A stretch of 64,000 bases of DNA from an uncultured Oscillibacter sp. (GCA_947577075.1 CANPTW010000003.1:61121-125120), one strand, 5' to 3'. Shown: positions 45,056 through 53,942, numbered from the stretch's first letter. Made by a program: numbers and translations. The notes: a model not told the origin generated them from the sequence alone.

Positions 45056-45667
45056 TCAGTCCGCTATTTCAATTCCCAGAATCCGGGCCACCACGGCGGC
45101 CTGGGAGGCGTGGATCCGCGCCCCCCGGAGCTCCCGGCAGGAGGCGGAGAGGGTCACGCCGTCCAGCATGCAGCCGGAGAGATCCGCCCCCTTGAGAACC
45201 GCCCGGAAGAGGTCCGCCCTGGTGAAGTCCACCTGCTTCAAATCGGTTTTCAGCACCTTCAGCTCCTGGCAGACGCTCTCCGTCAGGTCACAGTCCCGCA
45301 GGGTGCAGCGCTCCCAGAGGGCGCCGGTGAGGTTGGCGTAGCGCAGGCGGAGGCCGGACAGCCCGCAGTTCTTAAAGCGGGCCCTGCGGAAGTCCCCACC
45401 CTCGGCCTTGCAGCCGGAGAGGGCGGAGTCCTTCCAGAAGCTCACGGGAAAACGGCAGCCGGTAAAGGCGCAGGCGTCAAAGGAACAGCCGTAAAAGGCC
45501 GCGCCGCTGAAGTCGCAGTCCGTAAAGAGGCAGCGGGTGAAGCGGATCTGCCGGAAGGTGAGGTCCGCGGCGTCCAGTCCCTCCGCCGCCTCCCGGTCAA
45601 AATCCTGAAGAGACAGGGCCTCCCCCTCCTCCCCCGCGGAGAGGAGGGCGCGCTCCAAGCGGCTCAC
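45056..45667 (-). CDS. Pentapeptide-repeat protein
   Basis: A 203-residue protein starting with GTG at 45667, overlapping the HAD gene stop. From about residue 30 the sequence consists of consecutive pentapeptide units (ADLTF RQIRF TRCLF TDCDF SGAAF, and later ANLTG ALWER CTLRD CDL), giving a right-handed quadrilateral beta helix. Several units carry Cys at the variable positions. It lacks a signal peptide. Some members mimic DNA and protect gyrase, but nothing here allows that claim. It is cotranscribed with the HAD hydrolase and glycosylase genes. Confidence 0.85.
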   Translation of the reverse strand: MSRLERALLSAGEEGEALSLQDFDREAAEGLDAADLTFRQIRFTRCLFTDCDFSGAAFYGCSFDACAFTGCRFPVSFWKDSALSGCKAEGGDFRRARFKNCGLSGLRLRYANLTGALWERCTLRDCDLTESVCQELKVLKTDLKQVDFTRADLFRAVLKGADLSGCMLDGVTLSASCRELRGARIHASQAAVVARILGIEIAD

Positions 45668-46314
45668 TTCCGCTTCTTCCGCTCCGGCATCCAGAGCAGC
45701 TCCTCGAAGCTCTTGATATACACGTCGCAGTAGCCCCGCATCTCCGTTTCGTCCTGGGCGAACAGGCCGTCATACACTCCCACCACCCGCATCCGGGCGG
45801 CCCGGGCGCCCTGGCAGGCGGCCAGGCTGTCGTCAAAGACGGTGCAGTCCTCCGGCCGGGCCCCGGCGGCCCTGGCGGCGGCCAGCCAGACGTCGGGCTT
45901 CCGCTTCTCCAGGCCCAGCTCCTGGGCGAAGGTGACGCGCTCGAAGTACTTCTCCAGCCCCAGGGACTCCAGGGCCATGTGGCAGTGCTCCGGCACGCTG
46001 GAGGTCACCACGGCCATCCGCCGTCCCTCCGCCCGGCACTGCTTCAGGTAGGCCCGGACACCGGGCTTCACCGGCACATGGGCGTAGGAGTCCGCCGCCA
46101 GCTCCATCCACTCGGCGACGATGGCCTCGCAGGACTCCGGGAGCTTGCAGAACTCCTTGGTAAACGCCGCCGCCAGGGGCAGGGGAACGTGGGCCACGCC
46201 CTCGTAATAGGCGTGGGTGTACTTCATCCCCCGGCGGGCCAGGAACTCCCGGTCCACCTTTTTCCACACGCCGTTGGAGTCCGTCAGCACGCCGTCCATA
46301 TCAAAGAAAAACAT
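45664..46314 (-). CDS. HAD-superfamily hydrolase
   Basis: A 216-residue subclass IA HAD phosphatase: motif I FFDMDGVLTDSNGVW at the very N-terminus, motif II VVTSSVPEH, motif III lysine in LEKRKPDVWLAA, and motif IV CTVFDDSLAAC. A helical cap at 15-80 suits phosphoglycolate or beta-phosphoglucomutase-like substrates. It lies three bases after the glycosylase gene and overlaps the pentapeptide gene, so all three form one operon. The substrate is unknown. Confidence 0.88.
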   Translation of the reverse strand: MFFFDMDGVLTDSNGVWKKVDREFLARRGMKYTHAYYEGVAHVPLPLAAAFTKEFCKLPESCEAIVAEWMELAADSYAHVPVKPGVRAYLKQCRAEGRRMAVVTSSVPEHCHMALESLGLEKYFERVTFAQELGLEKRKPDVWLAAARAAGARPEDCTVFDDSLAACQGARAARMRVVGVYDGLFAQDETEMRGYCDVYIKSFEELLWMPERKKRK

Positions 46315-46317
46315 CCG

Positions 46318-46935
46318 TTACGCCTCCCTCAGCCGGAAGCGCCAGGGAAAGTCCCTGGCCTCCTCCGCGTAATCCACCCCGATCCGGGGGCCGGCGGCCA
46401 CCGTTTCTCCCGGCGGAACCGGGAAGGGGGGAAGCCCCGCGTCCTCCGGCGCGTCGCAGACGAACAGCGTGTCCCCCGTCAGGTCCAGCCCGTTTTCCGC
46501 CCGGGTCAGGGCCAGCGCCCGGCAGACCTTGCCGGGACCGTTGAGAAAGTTCTTTTTCCGGTAGTCCGTCAGGGGCTTGTCCCCATAGCGGAGGCGGGCC
46601 ATCGTCTCCATCCCGGCCACGGGCTGGAGCCCCCGGAGGAGCACGGCGGCGGGCTCCCCCTCCGGCTCGGTGACGAAGTTCAAGCAGTGGTACATGCCGT
46701 AGATCAGGTAGATATAGGCCGTCCCCGGCGGGGCGAACAGCGTCTCCGTCCGGGCCGTCCTGCGGTAGTTATAGGCGTGGCACGCCTTGTCGCAGCGGCC
46801 GATGTAGCCCTCGGTTTCCACGATCCGCCCCGCCAGCGTTTCGCCGTCAAGGCGGCGGACCAGGTATTTGCCCAGCAGGCGGCGGGCGGCCTCCAGCGTG
46901 TCCTGGCGGTAGAAATCTTGGGAAAGCCTTGCCAT
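46318..46935 (-). CDS. mpg: DNA-3-methyladenine glycosylase (AAG/MPG family)
   Basis: A 205-residue enzyme with the AAG fold markers: ARRLLGKYLVRRL, the catalytic glutamate in GRIVETEGYIG, DKACHAYN, GTAYIYLIYGMYHCLNFV and NGPGKVCRALAL. It excises alkylated purines in base-excision repair. The RBS is GAGGTGAG. On the minus strand TTGACA (47031-47026) and TTTAAC (47008-47003), 17 bp apart, form its likely promoter. It is first of a three-gene operon with HAD and pentapeptide genes. Confidence 0.94.
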   Translation of the reverse strand: MARLSQDFYRQDTLEAARRLLGKYLVRRLDGETLAGRIVETEGYIGRCDKACHAYNYRRTARTETLFAPPGTAYIYLIYGMYHCLNFVTEPEGEPAAVLLRGLQPVAGMETMARLRYGDKPLTDYRKKNFLNGPGKVCRALALTRAENGLDLTGDTLFVCDAPEDAGLPPFPVPPGETVAAGPRIGVDYAEEARDFPWRFRLREA

Positions 46936-47046
46936 TTTCTCACCTCGGTGCTAAAATATAAATTCCTGCGGCTTGTGCCGCCGGGTTTCAAACAGGCGCT
47001 GGGTTAAAATCCAGTATATCACGGATGTCAAAATGGAGCAAGAGAA

Positions 47047-47982
47047 ATGAAAGTCAACCGAGTTCGTCAAAACGTCCTTCCGCTGGTTACGGCCATGATC
47101 TGGGGCACCGCCTTCGTGGCCCAGAGCGTAGGCGCGGAATACATGGGCCCCTTTACCTTCAACGCCGCCCGGGCGGTGATCGCCTTCTTCTTCCTGCTGG
47201 GCCTGTGCGGCCTCCGGGCCCTCTGGCGGCGGGGCAGGGGAGAGGGACGCGTCTCGTATGGGTCCCGCCGGGATCTGCTTGTGGGGGGGTTGGTCTGCGG
47301 CACGGCGCTGTCGGTGGCCAGCTTCTTCCAGCAGAAGGGGCTGGAAACCACCACCCCCGGCAAGGCGGGGTTCATCACGGCGCTGTACATCGTGCTGGTG
47401 CCCCTGGCGGGGCTGGCCCTGGGGAAGAAGGTCCCCCGGGCTTTGTGGCTGGGCGTGGCCCTGGCGGTGGCGGGGCTGTACTGCCTCTGCGTCACCGAGG
47501 AGCTCTCCGTCACCGGGGGGGACCTCTATGTGCTGGTCTGCGCCTTCTGCTTCACCGCCCAGATTCTGGCGGTGGACCGCTTCACCAACCGGGTGGACGG
47601 CGTGGCCCTGTCCTGCGTGCAGTTTTTCGTCATGACCGTCCTCTCCGCCGCCGGAGCGCTGACGGAAACGCCGCCCTCCCTGGAGCTGCTGCCCCTGTAT
47701 CTGGGGCCGGTGCTGTATGTGGGCGTATTCTCCAGCGGCGTGGCCTATACCCTCCAGATCCTGGCCCAGAAGGACTCCAACCCGGCGGTGGTCTCCCTGC
47801 TGATGAGCATGGAATCCCTTTTTGCCGCCGTGGCCGGGGCGCTGATCCTGGGGAACCGGATGAGCCTCCGGGAATACCTGGGCTGCGGGCTGATGCTGGC
47901 GGCGGTGATTCTGGCGCAGCTTCCCTTTCCCCTCCGGCGGCCCGCCGGGAGTTCCCGGCCCTGTGAGCGGAACCCGCTTTAA
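47047..47982 (+). CDS. EamA-family (DMT) transporter
   Basis: A 311-residue protein with ten membrane segments in two EamA domains (VTAMIWGTAFVAQSVG at the start; SSGVAYTLQILAQKDSNPA and MESLFAAVAGALILGN in the second half). The RBS ATGGAGCAAGAG is weak to moderate. It is divergent from the mpg operon and shares a short regulatory gap with it. It is only distantly similar to the other EamA protein at 39745. The substrate is unknown. Confidence 0.88.
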   Translation: MKVNRVRQNVLPLVTAMIWGTAFVAQSVGAEYMGPFTFNAARAVIAFFFLLGLCGLRALWRRGRGEGRVSYGSRRDLLVGGLVCGTALSVASFFQQKGLETTTPGKAGFITALYIVLVPLAGLALGKKVPRALWLGVALAVAGLYCLCVTEELSVTGGDLYVLVCAFCFTAQILAVDRFTNRVDGVALSCVQFFVMTVLSAAGALTETPPSLELLPLYLGPVLYVGVFSSGVAYTLQILAQKDSNPAVVSLLMSMESLFAAVAGALILGNRMSLREYLGCGLMLAAVILAQLPFPLRRPAGSSRPCERNPL

Positions 47983-48098
47983 GGGGGCTCCGGGATTTCC
48001 CGATGGACAAGAGGCCCGGCCTATGGTATACTATGTTATAATGTCTGTAAAATGGTAATGATATGCCTGTATATCCCTTCGTAAAATGAGGTGATCTC

Positions 48099-48818
48099 AT
48101 GCGGATTAATGTGCTTGGCGTCGGCTTTGACAACCTGACCATGGACGAGGCGGTGGACCGGGGGATGGAGCTCCTCCGCACCCCCGGGTCCCACCGTGTG
48201 GTGACGCCCAATCCGGAAATTGTGGAGGTCTGCCGGGAGAACCTGGCCGCCCGGCAGGCGGTGAACGGCGCGGATTTAGTGCTGGCCGACGGCATCGGCG
48301 TCGTCAAGGGCGCCCGGATGCTGGGCACGCCGCTGAAGGGCCGGGTTCCCGGCATTGAGTTTGCCGCCGGGCTGATGGGCCGGATGGCGGCGGAGGGGCT
48401 GTCCCTCTATCTCCTGGGGGCCAAGCCCGGAGTCGCCGAGGCCGCCGGCGTGAAGCTGGCGGAGAAATACCCCGGGCTGCGGATCGCCGGGACCCACGAC
48501 GGCTATTTTCAAGAGGACGGGCCCGTGATTGCGGCCATCCGGGAGAGCGGCGCGGACTGCGTGTTCGTCTGCCTGGGGGCCCCGAAGCAGGAGCTCTGGA
48601 TGGCAAAGTGCGGCGGGGCCACGGGGGCCCGCCTCCTCTGCGGCCTGGGGGGAAGCCTGGACATTTTTGCCGGCGTGGTGGAGCGGGCCCCCAGGTTCTG
48701 GTCCGACCACGGCCTGGAGTGGTTTTACCGCCTCTGCCGGGAGCCCAGCCGGGCCGGGCGGATGCTGAAGCTGCCGCTGTTCCTGGTTCATGTGCAGAGG
48801 GAGAAGAGACGGAGATGA
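48099..48818 (+). CDS. WecG/TagA/CpsF-family glycosyltransferase
   Basis: A 239-residue protein with the family blocks TPNPEIVEVCRENLAAR, LVLADGIGVVKGARMLG, RVPGIEFAAGLM, FVCLGAPKQELWMAK and the C-terminal LEWFYRLCREPSRAGRM. TagA-type enzymes transfer N-acetylmannosamine to the lipid carrier in wall teichoic acid or related polymer synthesis; CpsF/WecG members have other sugars. It acts at the cytoplasmic membrane face. TGTTATAAT (about 48036-48044) is an extended -10 upstream. It overlaps the following kinase gene by four bases. Confidence 0.9.
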   Translation: MRINVLGVGFDNLTMDEAVDRGMELLRTPGSHRVVTPNPEIVEVCRENLAARQAVNGADLVLADGIGVVKGARMLGTPLKGRVPGIEFAAGLMGRMAAEGLSLYLLGAKPGVAEAAGVKLAEKYPGLRIAGTHDGYFQEDGPVIAAIRESGADCVFVCLGAPKQELWMAKCGGATGARLLCGLGGSLDIFAGVVERAPRFWSDHGLEWFYRLCREPSRAGRMLKLPLFLVHVQREKRRR

Positions 48819-49486
48819 CGGGAAAGCTGATCGTATTGGAGGGCACCGACGGCTCCGGCAAGGCCACCCAGGCTCGGCTGCTGCACCAAAGCCTGAAGGA
48901 GTGGGGCGTTTCCTGCCGGGAGATCGACTTTCCCCGGTACGGCAGCCCCTTTGCCGAGCCGGCCAACCTGTACCTGCACGGCGCCCTGGGGGACAGGCCC
49001 GGCGACGTCAACGCCTGCGCCGCCTCCGTCATGTTCGCCGTGGACCGTTTTGCCTCATACAAGGAGGACTGGGGCGGGTTTTACGAGGCCGGGGGCGTGG
49101 TGGTGGCCAACCGCTACACCACCTCCAACGCCGTCCACCAGGCGGCAAAGCTGCCCCGGGAGGAGCGGCGGCCCTATCTGGACTGGCTGTTTGACCTGGA
49201 GTACCGCCGCCTGGGTCTGCCGGAGCCGGATCTGGTGGTCTATCTGGATATGCCCACGGAGGCGGCGAACCGTCTGATGCGCTGCCGGGAGCGGCAGACC
49301 AATACCCGGGCCGACATCCATGAGCAGGACGGGGATTACCTCCGCCGCTGCCGGGAGAGCGCCCGGGAAATCGGAGCGGCCCAGGGCTGGGTCCTGGTGG
49401 ACTGCGCCGCGGGGGGCCTTCCCCGGACGCCGGAGGACATCCACAGGGAGATAGCCGCCATCGTCAGGGACTGCCTGTCCCATTGA
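48815..49486 (+). CDS. tmk: Thymidylate kinase-like deoxynucleotide kinase
   Basis: A 223-residue kinase from the ATG at 48815 (ATGA overlap). The P-loop is EGTDGSGKATQARLL, with GKAT in place of the common GKST, followed by FPRYGSPF, a DR-type segment VDRFASYKEDW, NRYTTSNAVHQAAKLP and the LID-like RQTNTRADIHEQDGDYL. It resembles dTMP kinases of the eukaryote-like subgroup. Translational coupling to a cell-wall glycosyltransferase gene has no obvious metabolic reason. The assignment is solid as a TMP-kinase fold and fairly good for function. Confidence 0.85.
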   Translation: MTGKLIVLEGTDGSGKATQARLLHQSLKEWGVSCREIDFPRYGSPFAEPANLYLHGALGDRPGDVNACAASVMFAVDRFASYKEDWGGFYEAGGVVVANRYTTSNAVHQAAKLPREERRPYLDWLFDLEYRRLGLPEPDLVVYLDMPTEAANRLMRCRERQTNTRADIHEQDGDYLRRCRESAREIGAAQGWVLVDCAAGGLPRTPEDIHREIAAIVRDCLSH

Positions 49487-49532
49487 GGGGACGGGGGAGC
49501 GGGACGCAACGCGTCCCGCCCTGCCGGAATGC

Positions 49533-49757
49533 TCAGCAGCAGCTGTCGTTGCAGCCACAGTTGCAGTTGCAATTGCAGCCGCAGTTGCAGCCGTTGTTGC
49601 ATCCGCAGCCACAGCCGCAGCCGCCTCCGCAGCCGCAGTTTCCGCCCCAGCTGCCGCAGCCGCCCCAGCTGTTCCCTCCGCAGCCGCAGCAGCAGAACAG
49701 GATGATGATGAGGATGATCCACAGGCAGCCGTTGTCGTTTCCATTGTTAAAGCACAT
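49533..49757 (-). CDS. Cysteine-rich small membrane protein
   Basis: A 74-residue protein with 22 cysteines. Residues 1-10 are Asn/Gly-rich. Residues 12-21 are a hydrophobic segment (LWIILIIILF) that runs straight into CCCGCGG. The rest is a low-complexity Gly/Cys/Asn tail with CG, CN and GC repeats, ending NDSCC. The ribosome site AAAGGTGACTGA sits before the ATG. It is transcribed opposite to tmk and mltG. A glutamine-rich frame on the other strand is only its shadow. I do not know the family; small YjcZ-like Gly/Cys proteins of spore-formers look superficially similar. Metal binding or cross-linking is inferred from composition alone. Confidence 0.75.
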   Translation of the reverse strand: MCFNNGNDNGCLWIILIIILFCCCGCGGNSWGGCGSWGGNCGCGGGCGCGCGCNNGCNCGCNCNCNCGCNDSCC

Positions 49758-49929
49758 ATTCAGTCACCTTTCTTCGGGCCCGCATTCACCGGAGTCGGAT
49801 ACAGGTCCCTGGATTTGAACTATACTATGCTTCCGGCGCCTGCCGGGAGCCTGACCCCTTGAAAATTGCGCTGTCCTTTTTTCGGAGGATGCGCAGGGGG
49901 AGTGCGCCACGCATGAGGAGGTTTTCAAC

Positions 49930-51111
49930 ATGGCCGATTTCCACAACAGCGATACCGCCAGCTGGGACGCCGGACAGGTCCGCCGGGAGCAGCCGGCTCC
50001 CCGGCCCCCCGCCCAGCCCCCCCAGCGGAAACGCCGCCGGAGAAGGCGGCGGATGAACCCGTTTCTCTTCATCCTGCTGCACCTGACCTTTGTGGTCCTG
50101 GCCTCGGCCCTGCTGGGCTGCGGGGGCTGGCTGCTGTTCAGCGACTTTTGCTCCTTCAACCGCGCCGGCGCCCCCATCCGGGACACGGTGGTGGAGGTCA
50201 CGGCGGACGACACGGTGGAGTCCGTCACCGACAAGCTGGCGGACGCGGGACTCATTGAGTACAAGTGGTTTTTCAAGCTCTACGCCGACCTCACCGGCGC
50301 GGAGGAGGAGATCGGCATGGGCACCTATACCCTGAACACCGACATGGATTACCACGCCCTGGTGGCGGGAATGCGGAGCGTGTCCGGCAGCATCAACGAG
50401 GATACCGTCCGGGTCACCATCCCCGAGGGCTACACCGTGGCCCAGACCATCGCCCTGCTGGCCAAAAACGGCGTCAACACCGAGGCGGCGCTGACGCAGG
50501 CCGCCCAGACCGCCAAATTTGATTACAGCTTCATCGACAACGAGTCGACGGAGCTCAGCCGGCTGGAGGGCTACCTCTTCCCGGACACCTATGACTTCTA
50601 TGTGAACGAAAAACCCGCCAACGCCCTGAACCGCCTCATCAAAAACTTCAACAGCAAGATTGACGACGAGCTCCTCTCCGCGGCGGAGGCCCGGGGCTAT
50701 GACCTCCAGAAGGTCGTTACCATCGCCTCTCTCATCGAAAAGGAAACCGACGGCAGCGACCGGGAGCGCATTGCCTCCGTCATCTATAACCGTCTGGACG
50801 GCCCCGGGGACAAGGCGGGCACCAACGGCTTGCTCCAGGTGGACGCCTCCCTGCTGTACGGCTTGCCGGACCACGAGGGACCCATCACCCAGTCGGACCT
50901 GGAGGCGGACACGCCCTATAACCTCTACAAGAACAAGGGCCTGCCCCCCACGCCCATCGCCAACCCGGGCTGGGACGCCATCGAGGCGGCCCTGCAGCCG
51001 GCGGAGACGGACTATTACTACTACGCCCTGGGGAAGGACGGCCAGCACCAGTTCTTTGCGACCTACCGGGAGCACACGAACTTTGTCAACAGTGACCAGT
51101 ATGGCGGGTAA
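49930..51111 (+). CDS. mltG: Endolytic murein transglycosylase MltG
   Basis: A 393-residue protein. The cytoplasmic N-terminus is Pro- and Arg-rich (PPAQPPQRKRRRRRRR), a membrane segment lies at about 44-70, then a LysM-like subdomain and the YceG domain with YLFPDTYDFYV, the catalytic Glu in VTIASLIEKETDG, IASVIYNRLD, LQVDASLLYG, GLPPTPIANPGWDAIEAAL and the YYYYALGKDGQHQF finish. It cleaves nascent glycan strands and ends their elongation. The RBS is AGGAGG. It overlaps the U32 gene by 11 bases, matching the Gram-positive mltG-U32 order (yrrL to yrrO in Bacillus). Confidence 0.95.
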   Translation: MADFHNSDTASWDAGQVRREQPAPRPPAQPPQRKRRRRRRRMNPFLFILLHLTFVVLASALLGCGGWLLFSDFCSFNRAGAPIRDTVVEVTADDTVESVTDKLADAGLIEYKWFFKLYADLTGAEEEIGMGTYTLNTDMDYHALVAGMRSVSGSINEDTVRVTIPEGYTVAQTIALLAKNGVNTEAALTQAAQTAKFDYSFIDNESTELSRLEGYLFPDTYDFYVNEKPANALNRLIKNFNSKIDDELLSAAEARGYDLQKVVTIASLIEKETDGSDRERIASVIYNRLDGPGDKAGTNGLLQVDASLLYGLPDHEGPITQSDLEADTPYNLYKNKGLPPTPIANPGWDAIEAALQPAETDYYYYALGKDGQHQFFATYREHTNFVNSDQYGG

Positions 51112-52327
51112 GCGGCCGGAGCTGCTCTGCCCCGCCGGGGACGCGGAGCGCCTGCGCATGGCGGTGCTCTATGGGGCGGACGCGGTGTATCTGGCGGGCA
51201 AGGATTTCGGGATGCGGGCCTTCGCGGGGAATTTCTCCCCCGAGGGCCTGGGGGAGGCCGTGGACTTTGCCCATGGCCATGGCGTCCGGGTCCACTGCAC
51301 CGTCAACACCATGCCCCGCAATGAGGAGATGGATCGCCTTCCCGCCCACCTGGAGGGGCTGGAGGCCGCCGGGGTGGACGCGGTGATCCTGGCGGATCTG
51401 GGGGCCTTCCGGCTGGCGGAACGCTACGCCCCCCATGTGGCCCGCCACGTCTCCACCCAGGCGGGCGTCACGAATTACGAGACTGCCCGGGCCTGGTACG
51501 ACGCCGGGGCCCGCCGGGTGATTCTGGCCCGGGAGCTGAGCCTGGACGAGCTTCACACCATCCGGGACAAGACGCCCCCCGGCCTGGAGCTGGAGGCCTT
51601 TGTCCACGGGGCCATGTGCGTCAGTTACTCCGGGCGGTGCCTCCTCAGCAACTATATGACGGGCCGGGACTCCAGCCGGGGAGCCTGCGCCCAGCCCTGC
51701 CGGTACAAGTATGCCCTGATGGAGGAAAAGCGCCCCGGCGAGTTCTTCCCCATTGAGGAGGACGGCCGGGGGGCCTACATCCTGAACTCCCGGGACATGT
51801 GCATGATCGACCATCTGGAGGATCTGCTGTTTCTGGACAGCCTGAAGATTGAGGGCCGGGCCAAGTCCGCCTACTACGCCGCCGTGGTCACCGCCGCGTA
51901 CCGCCACGGGCTGGACGCGGCGGCGGCGGGAGCGCCCATGGACCCCGTCTGGCGGGACGAGGTGGAGCACGTCAGCCACCGGCCCTATTCCACCGGGTTT
52001 TTCTACGGCCGGCCCGGACAGTATTACGACGACGCCCGGTATATCCGGGAATGGCAGGTGGCCGCCGTCGTCACGGACTGCGACGGGGCGGGGAACGCGG
52101 CCCTGTCCCTGCGGAACAAATTCCGGACCGGGGACCGGGTGGAGCTGGTGGGGCCGGGCCTGCGGCCCTTTTCCCTCACCGTCCCGGAGATGAAGGACGG
52201 GGACGGCCTGCCCCTTTTCGAGCCCCGGACGCCCCGGAGCGTCTTTTACATGAAGCTGCCCCGGCAGGTTCCCCCCTGGACCATTGTCCGGCGGGCGGCG
52301 GACCTGTCGGCAAAAGGAAGCGGATGA
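51101..52327 (+). CDS. U32-family peptidase-like protein, probable tRNA hydroxylation factor (TrhP type)
   Basis: A 408-residue protein from the ATG at 51101, inside the end of mltG; no good ribosome site is visible, so coupling is likely. It begins PELLCPAGDAERLRMAVLYG and carries the U32 signature EAFVHGAMCVSYSGRCLLSN followed by GACAQPCRYKY, with four conserved Cys that may bind an iron-sulfur cluster. YrrN/YrrO of Bacillus, encoded near yrrL (mltG), are needed for 5-hydroxyuridine at tRNA position 34. The context matches that group better than true collagenase-type peptidases. Confidence 0.85.
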   Translation: MAGKRPELLCPAGDAERLRMAVLYGADAVYLAGKDFGMRAFAGNFSPEGLGEAVDFAHGHGVRVHCTVNTMPRNEEMDRLPAHLEGLEAAGVDAVILADLGAFRLAERYAPHVARHVSTQAGVTNYETARAWYDAGARRVILARELSLDELHTIRDKTPPGLELEAFVHGAMCVSYSGRCLLSNYMTGRDSSRGACAQPCRYKYALMEEKRPGEFFPIEEDGRGAYILNSRDMCMIDHLEDLLFLDSLKIEGRAKSAYYAAVVTAAYRHGLDAAAAGAPMDPVWRDEVEHVSHRPYSTGFFYGRPGQYYDDARYIREWQVAAVVTDCDGAGNAALSLRNKFRTGDRVELVGPGLRPFSLTVPEMKDGDGLPLFEPRTPRSVFYMKLPRQVPPWTIVRRAADLSAKGSG

Positions 52328-52374
52328 AAGCCGCCCCCCAACACTTGAGGATCTTAATAGAAGGAGAAGCCGCT

Positions 52375-53772
52375 ATGAACGCAGACGTCGTCATCGTGGG
52401 CGCGGGCCCCGCCGGTATTTTCACCGCTCTGGAGCTGCTGAAAAAGGGCAGCCGTCAGAAAATCGTCATGGTGGAAAAGGGCAGCAGCATCGAAAACCGC
52501 CGCTGCCCCAAGAGCCAGACCAATAAATGCGTGAACTGCAAGCCCTACTGCCACATCACCACCGGCTTTTCCGGCGCGGGGGCCTTCTCCGACGGGAAGC
52601 TGTCCCTGAGCTATGAGGTTGGCGGCGACCTGCCCACCCTCATCGGCCCGGACCTGGCCCAGGAGACCATTCATTACGCCGACAAAATCTATTTGGACTT
52701 CGGCGCGGATACCCACATCGAGGGCCTGGAATATCCGGAGGACCGCAAGGAGATCCGCAAGCGGGCCATTCAGGCGGGGCTGAAGCTGGTGGACTGCCCC
52801 ATCCGCCACATGGGGACGGAGAAGGCCCACGACATTTACCTCGGCATCGAGCGGTACTTACAGGAAAACGGGGTGGAAATCCTCTTCGGCTGGGAGTGCC
52901 AGAACCTCATCCTGGAAAACGAGGTCTGCAAGGGCGTGACGGTTTCCGACCGGCGGACGGACATGGAGATTACCGCCAGGCACACCGTGGTGGCCACCGG
53001 CCGCCGCGGGGCGGACTGGCTGGAGAAGCTCTGCGCGGAGCACAACATCGCCCATGCCCCCGGCACCGTGGACATCGGCGTCCGGGTGGAGGTCCGGAAC
53101 GAGGTCATGGAGATGGTGAACCGGGTGCTCTACGAGTCCAAGCTGGTGGGCTGGCCCAAGCCCTTTAAAAACAAGGTCCGCACCTTCTGCCAGAATCCCG
53201 GCGGCTTCGTCAGCCAGGAGAATTACGACAACGACCTGGCGGTGGTGAACGGGCACTCCTACAAGGAATTCAAGAGCGACAACACAAACCTGTCCATCCT
53301 CTGCTCCCACAACTTCAGCGTCCCCTTCAACCAGCCCATCGCCTACGCCCAGAAGGTGGGGGAGCTGACCAACATGCTGGCCAACGGCCAGATCCTGGTC
53401 CAGCGCTTCGGGGACATCCTGGACGGCAAGCGGACCTGGCAGAAGGAGCTGGCCCAGTCCAACATCCGGCCCACCCTGCCGGACGCCGTGGCCGGGGACA
53501 TTACCGCCGCCATGCCCTACCGGGCCATGGTGAACATCATCAACTTCATCCAGGCCATGGACCACGTGGTGCCCGGCTTTGCCTCCTATGAGACGCTGCT
53601 CTACTCTCCGGAGCTGAAGTTCTACTCCAACCGGGTGAAGATGGACACGGACTTCAACACCAGCCTCCGGGGGCTCCACTGCCTGGGGGATTCCTCCGGG
53701 TGGACCCGAGGCTTGATGATGTCCTCCGCCATGGGCGTGCTGATGGGCCGGAAGCTGGCGGAAGAGGGATAG
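52375..53772 (+). CDS. FAD-dependent oxidoreductase (COG2509-like)
   Basis: A 465-residue flavoprotein from the ATG at 52375 (RBS AGAAGGAG). It has the dinucleotide motif VVIVGAGPAGIFTALELLKKG at the N-terminus (GxGxxG), a Cys cluster CPKSQTNKCVNCKPYC (C-x7-C-x2-C-x3-C) right after the first beta-alpha-beta unit, GFSGAGAFSDGKLSL, ATGRRGADWLEKL, and a C-terminal FAD motif GLHCLGDSSGWTRGLMMS. The Cys cluster could hold Zn or Fe-S. The family is widespread in anaerobes with unknown substrates. It follows the U32 gene by 47 bases, probably in one operon. Confidence 0.87.
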   Translation: MNADVVIVGAGPAGIFTALELLKKGSRQKIVMVEKGSSIENRRCPKSQTNKCVNCKPYCHITTGFSGAGAFSDGKLSLSYEVGGDLPTLIGPDLAQETIHYADKIYLDFGADTHIEGLEYPEDRKEIRKRAIQAGLKLVDCPIRHMGTEKAHDIYLGIERYLQENGVEILFGWECQNLILENEVCKGVTVSDRRTDMEITARHTVVATGRRGADWLEKLCAEHNIAHAPGTVDIGVRVEVRNEVMEMVNRVLYESKLVGWPKPFKNKVRTFCQNPGGFVSQENYDNDLAVVNGHSYKEFKSDNTNLSILCSHNFSVPFNQPIAYAQKVGELTNMLANGQILVQRFGDILDGKRTWQKELAQSNIRPTLPDAVAGDITAAMPYRAMVNIINFIQAMDHVVPGFASYETLLYSPELKFYSNRVKMDTDFNTSLRGLHCLGDSSGWTRGLMMSSAMGVLMGRKLAEEG

Positions 53773-53800
53773 CGCTGATCGGCAAAGCGGCCGGATTGAA

Positions 53801-53840
53801 AGCGCCGGAGTGCGGAAATACCGCTCTCCGGCGCCTCTTT
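53801..53840 (+). terminator. Rho-independent terminator after the flavoprotein gene
   Basis: The stem GCGCCGGAG...CTCCGGCGC is continued by an inner CGG-AAATA-CCG hairpin and followed by CTCTTT, 28 bases after the stop. The gap 53773-54131 otherwise contains the promoter and leader of the next gene. Confidence 0.85.
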
Positions 53841-53913
53841 ATCCACACTGAAAAGCGTGCCCGGGCCGCCGAAAAATCCTTCGACAGCCCGGGCCTTTTG
53901 CGCATGGAACCCC

Positions 53914-53942
53914 TTGCCAGCCGGGAGCGGTTGTGCTATGAT
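53914..53942 (+). promoter_or_regulatory. Promoter of the Cys/His repeat protein gene, with long leader
   Basis: TTGCCA (53914-53919), a 17-bp spacer and TATGAT (53937-53942). The transcript would carry a leader of about 180 bases (roughly 53949-54131) containing several GC-rich stems, among them GGGGGAAA...TCCCC-type and CCGGCTCG/CGGCGGGG pairings. No known riboswitch consensus is recognised. Confidence 0.6.

Noticed and set aside
49483..49818. A glutamine/proline-rich plus-strand frame opposite the Cys-rich protein
   Set aside because: CAG/CCG-type codons here are the complement of the Gly/Cys codons; there is no ribosome site, while the minus-strand frame has one.
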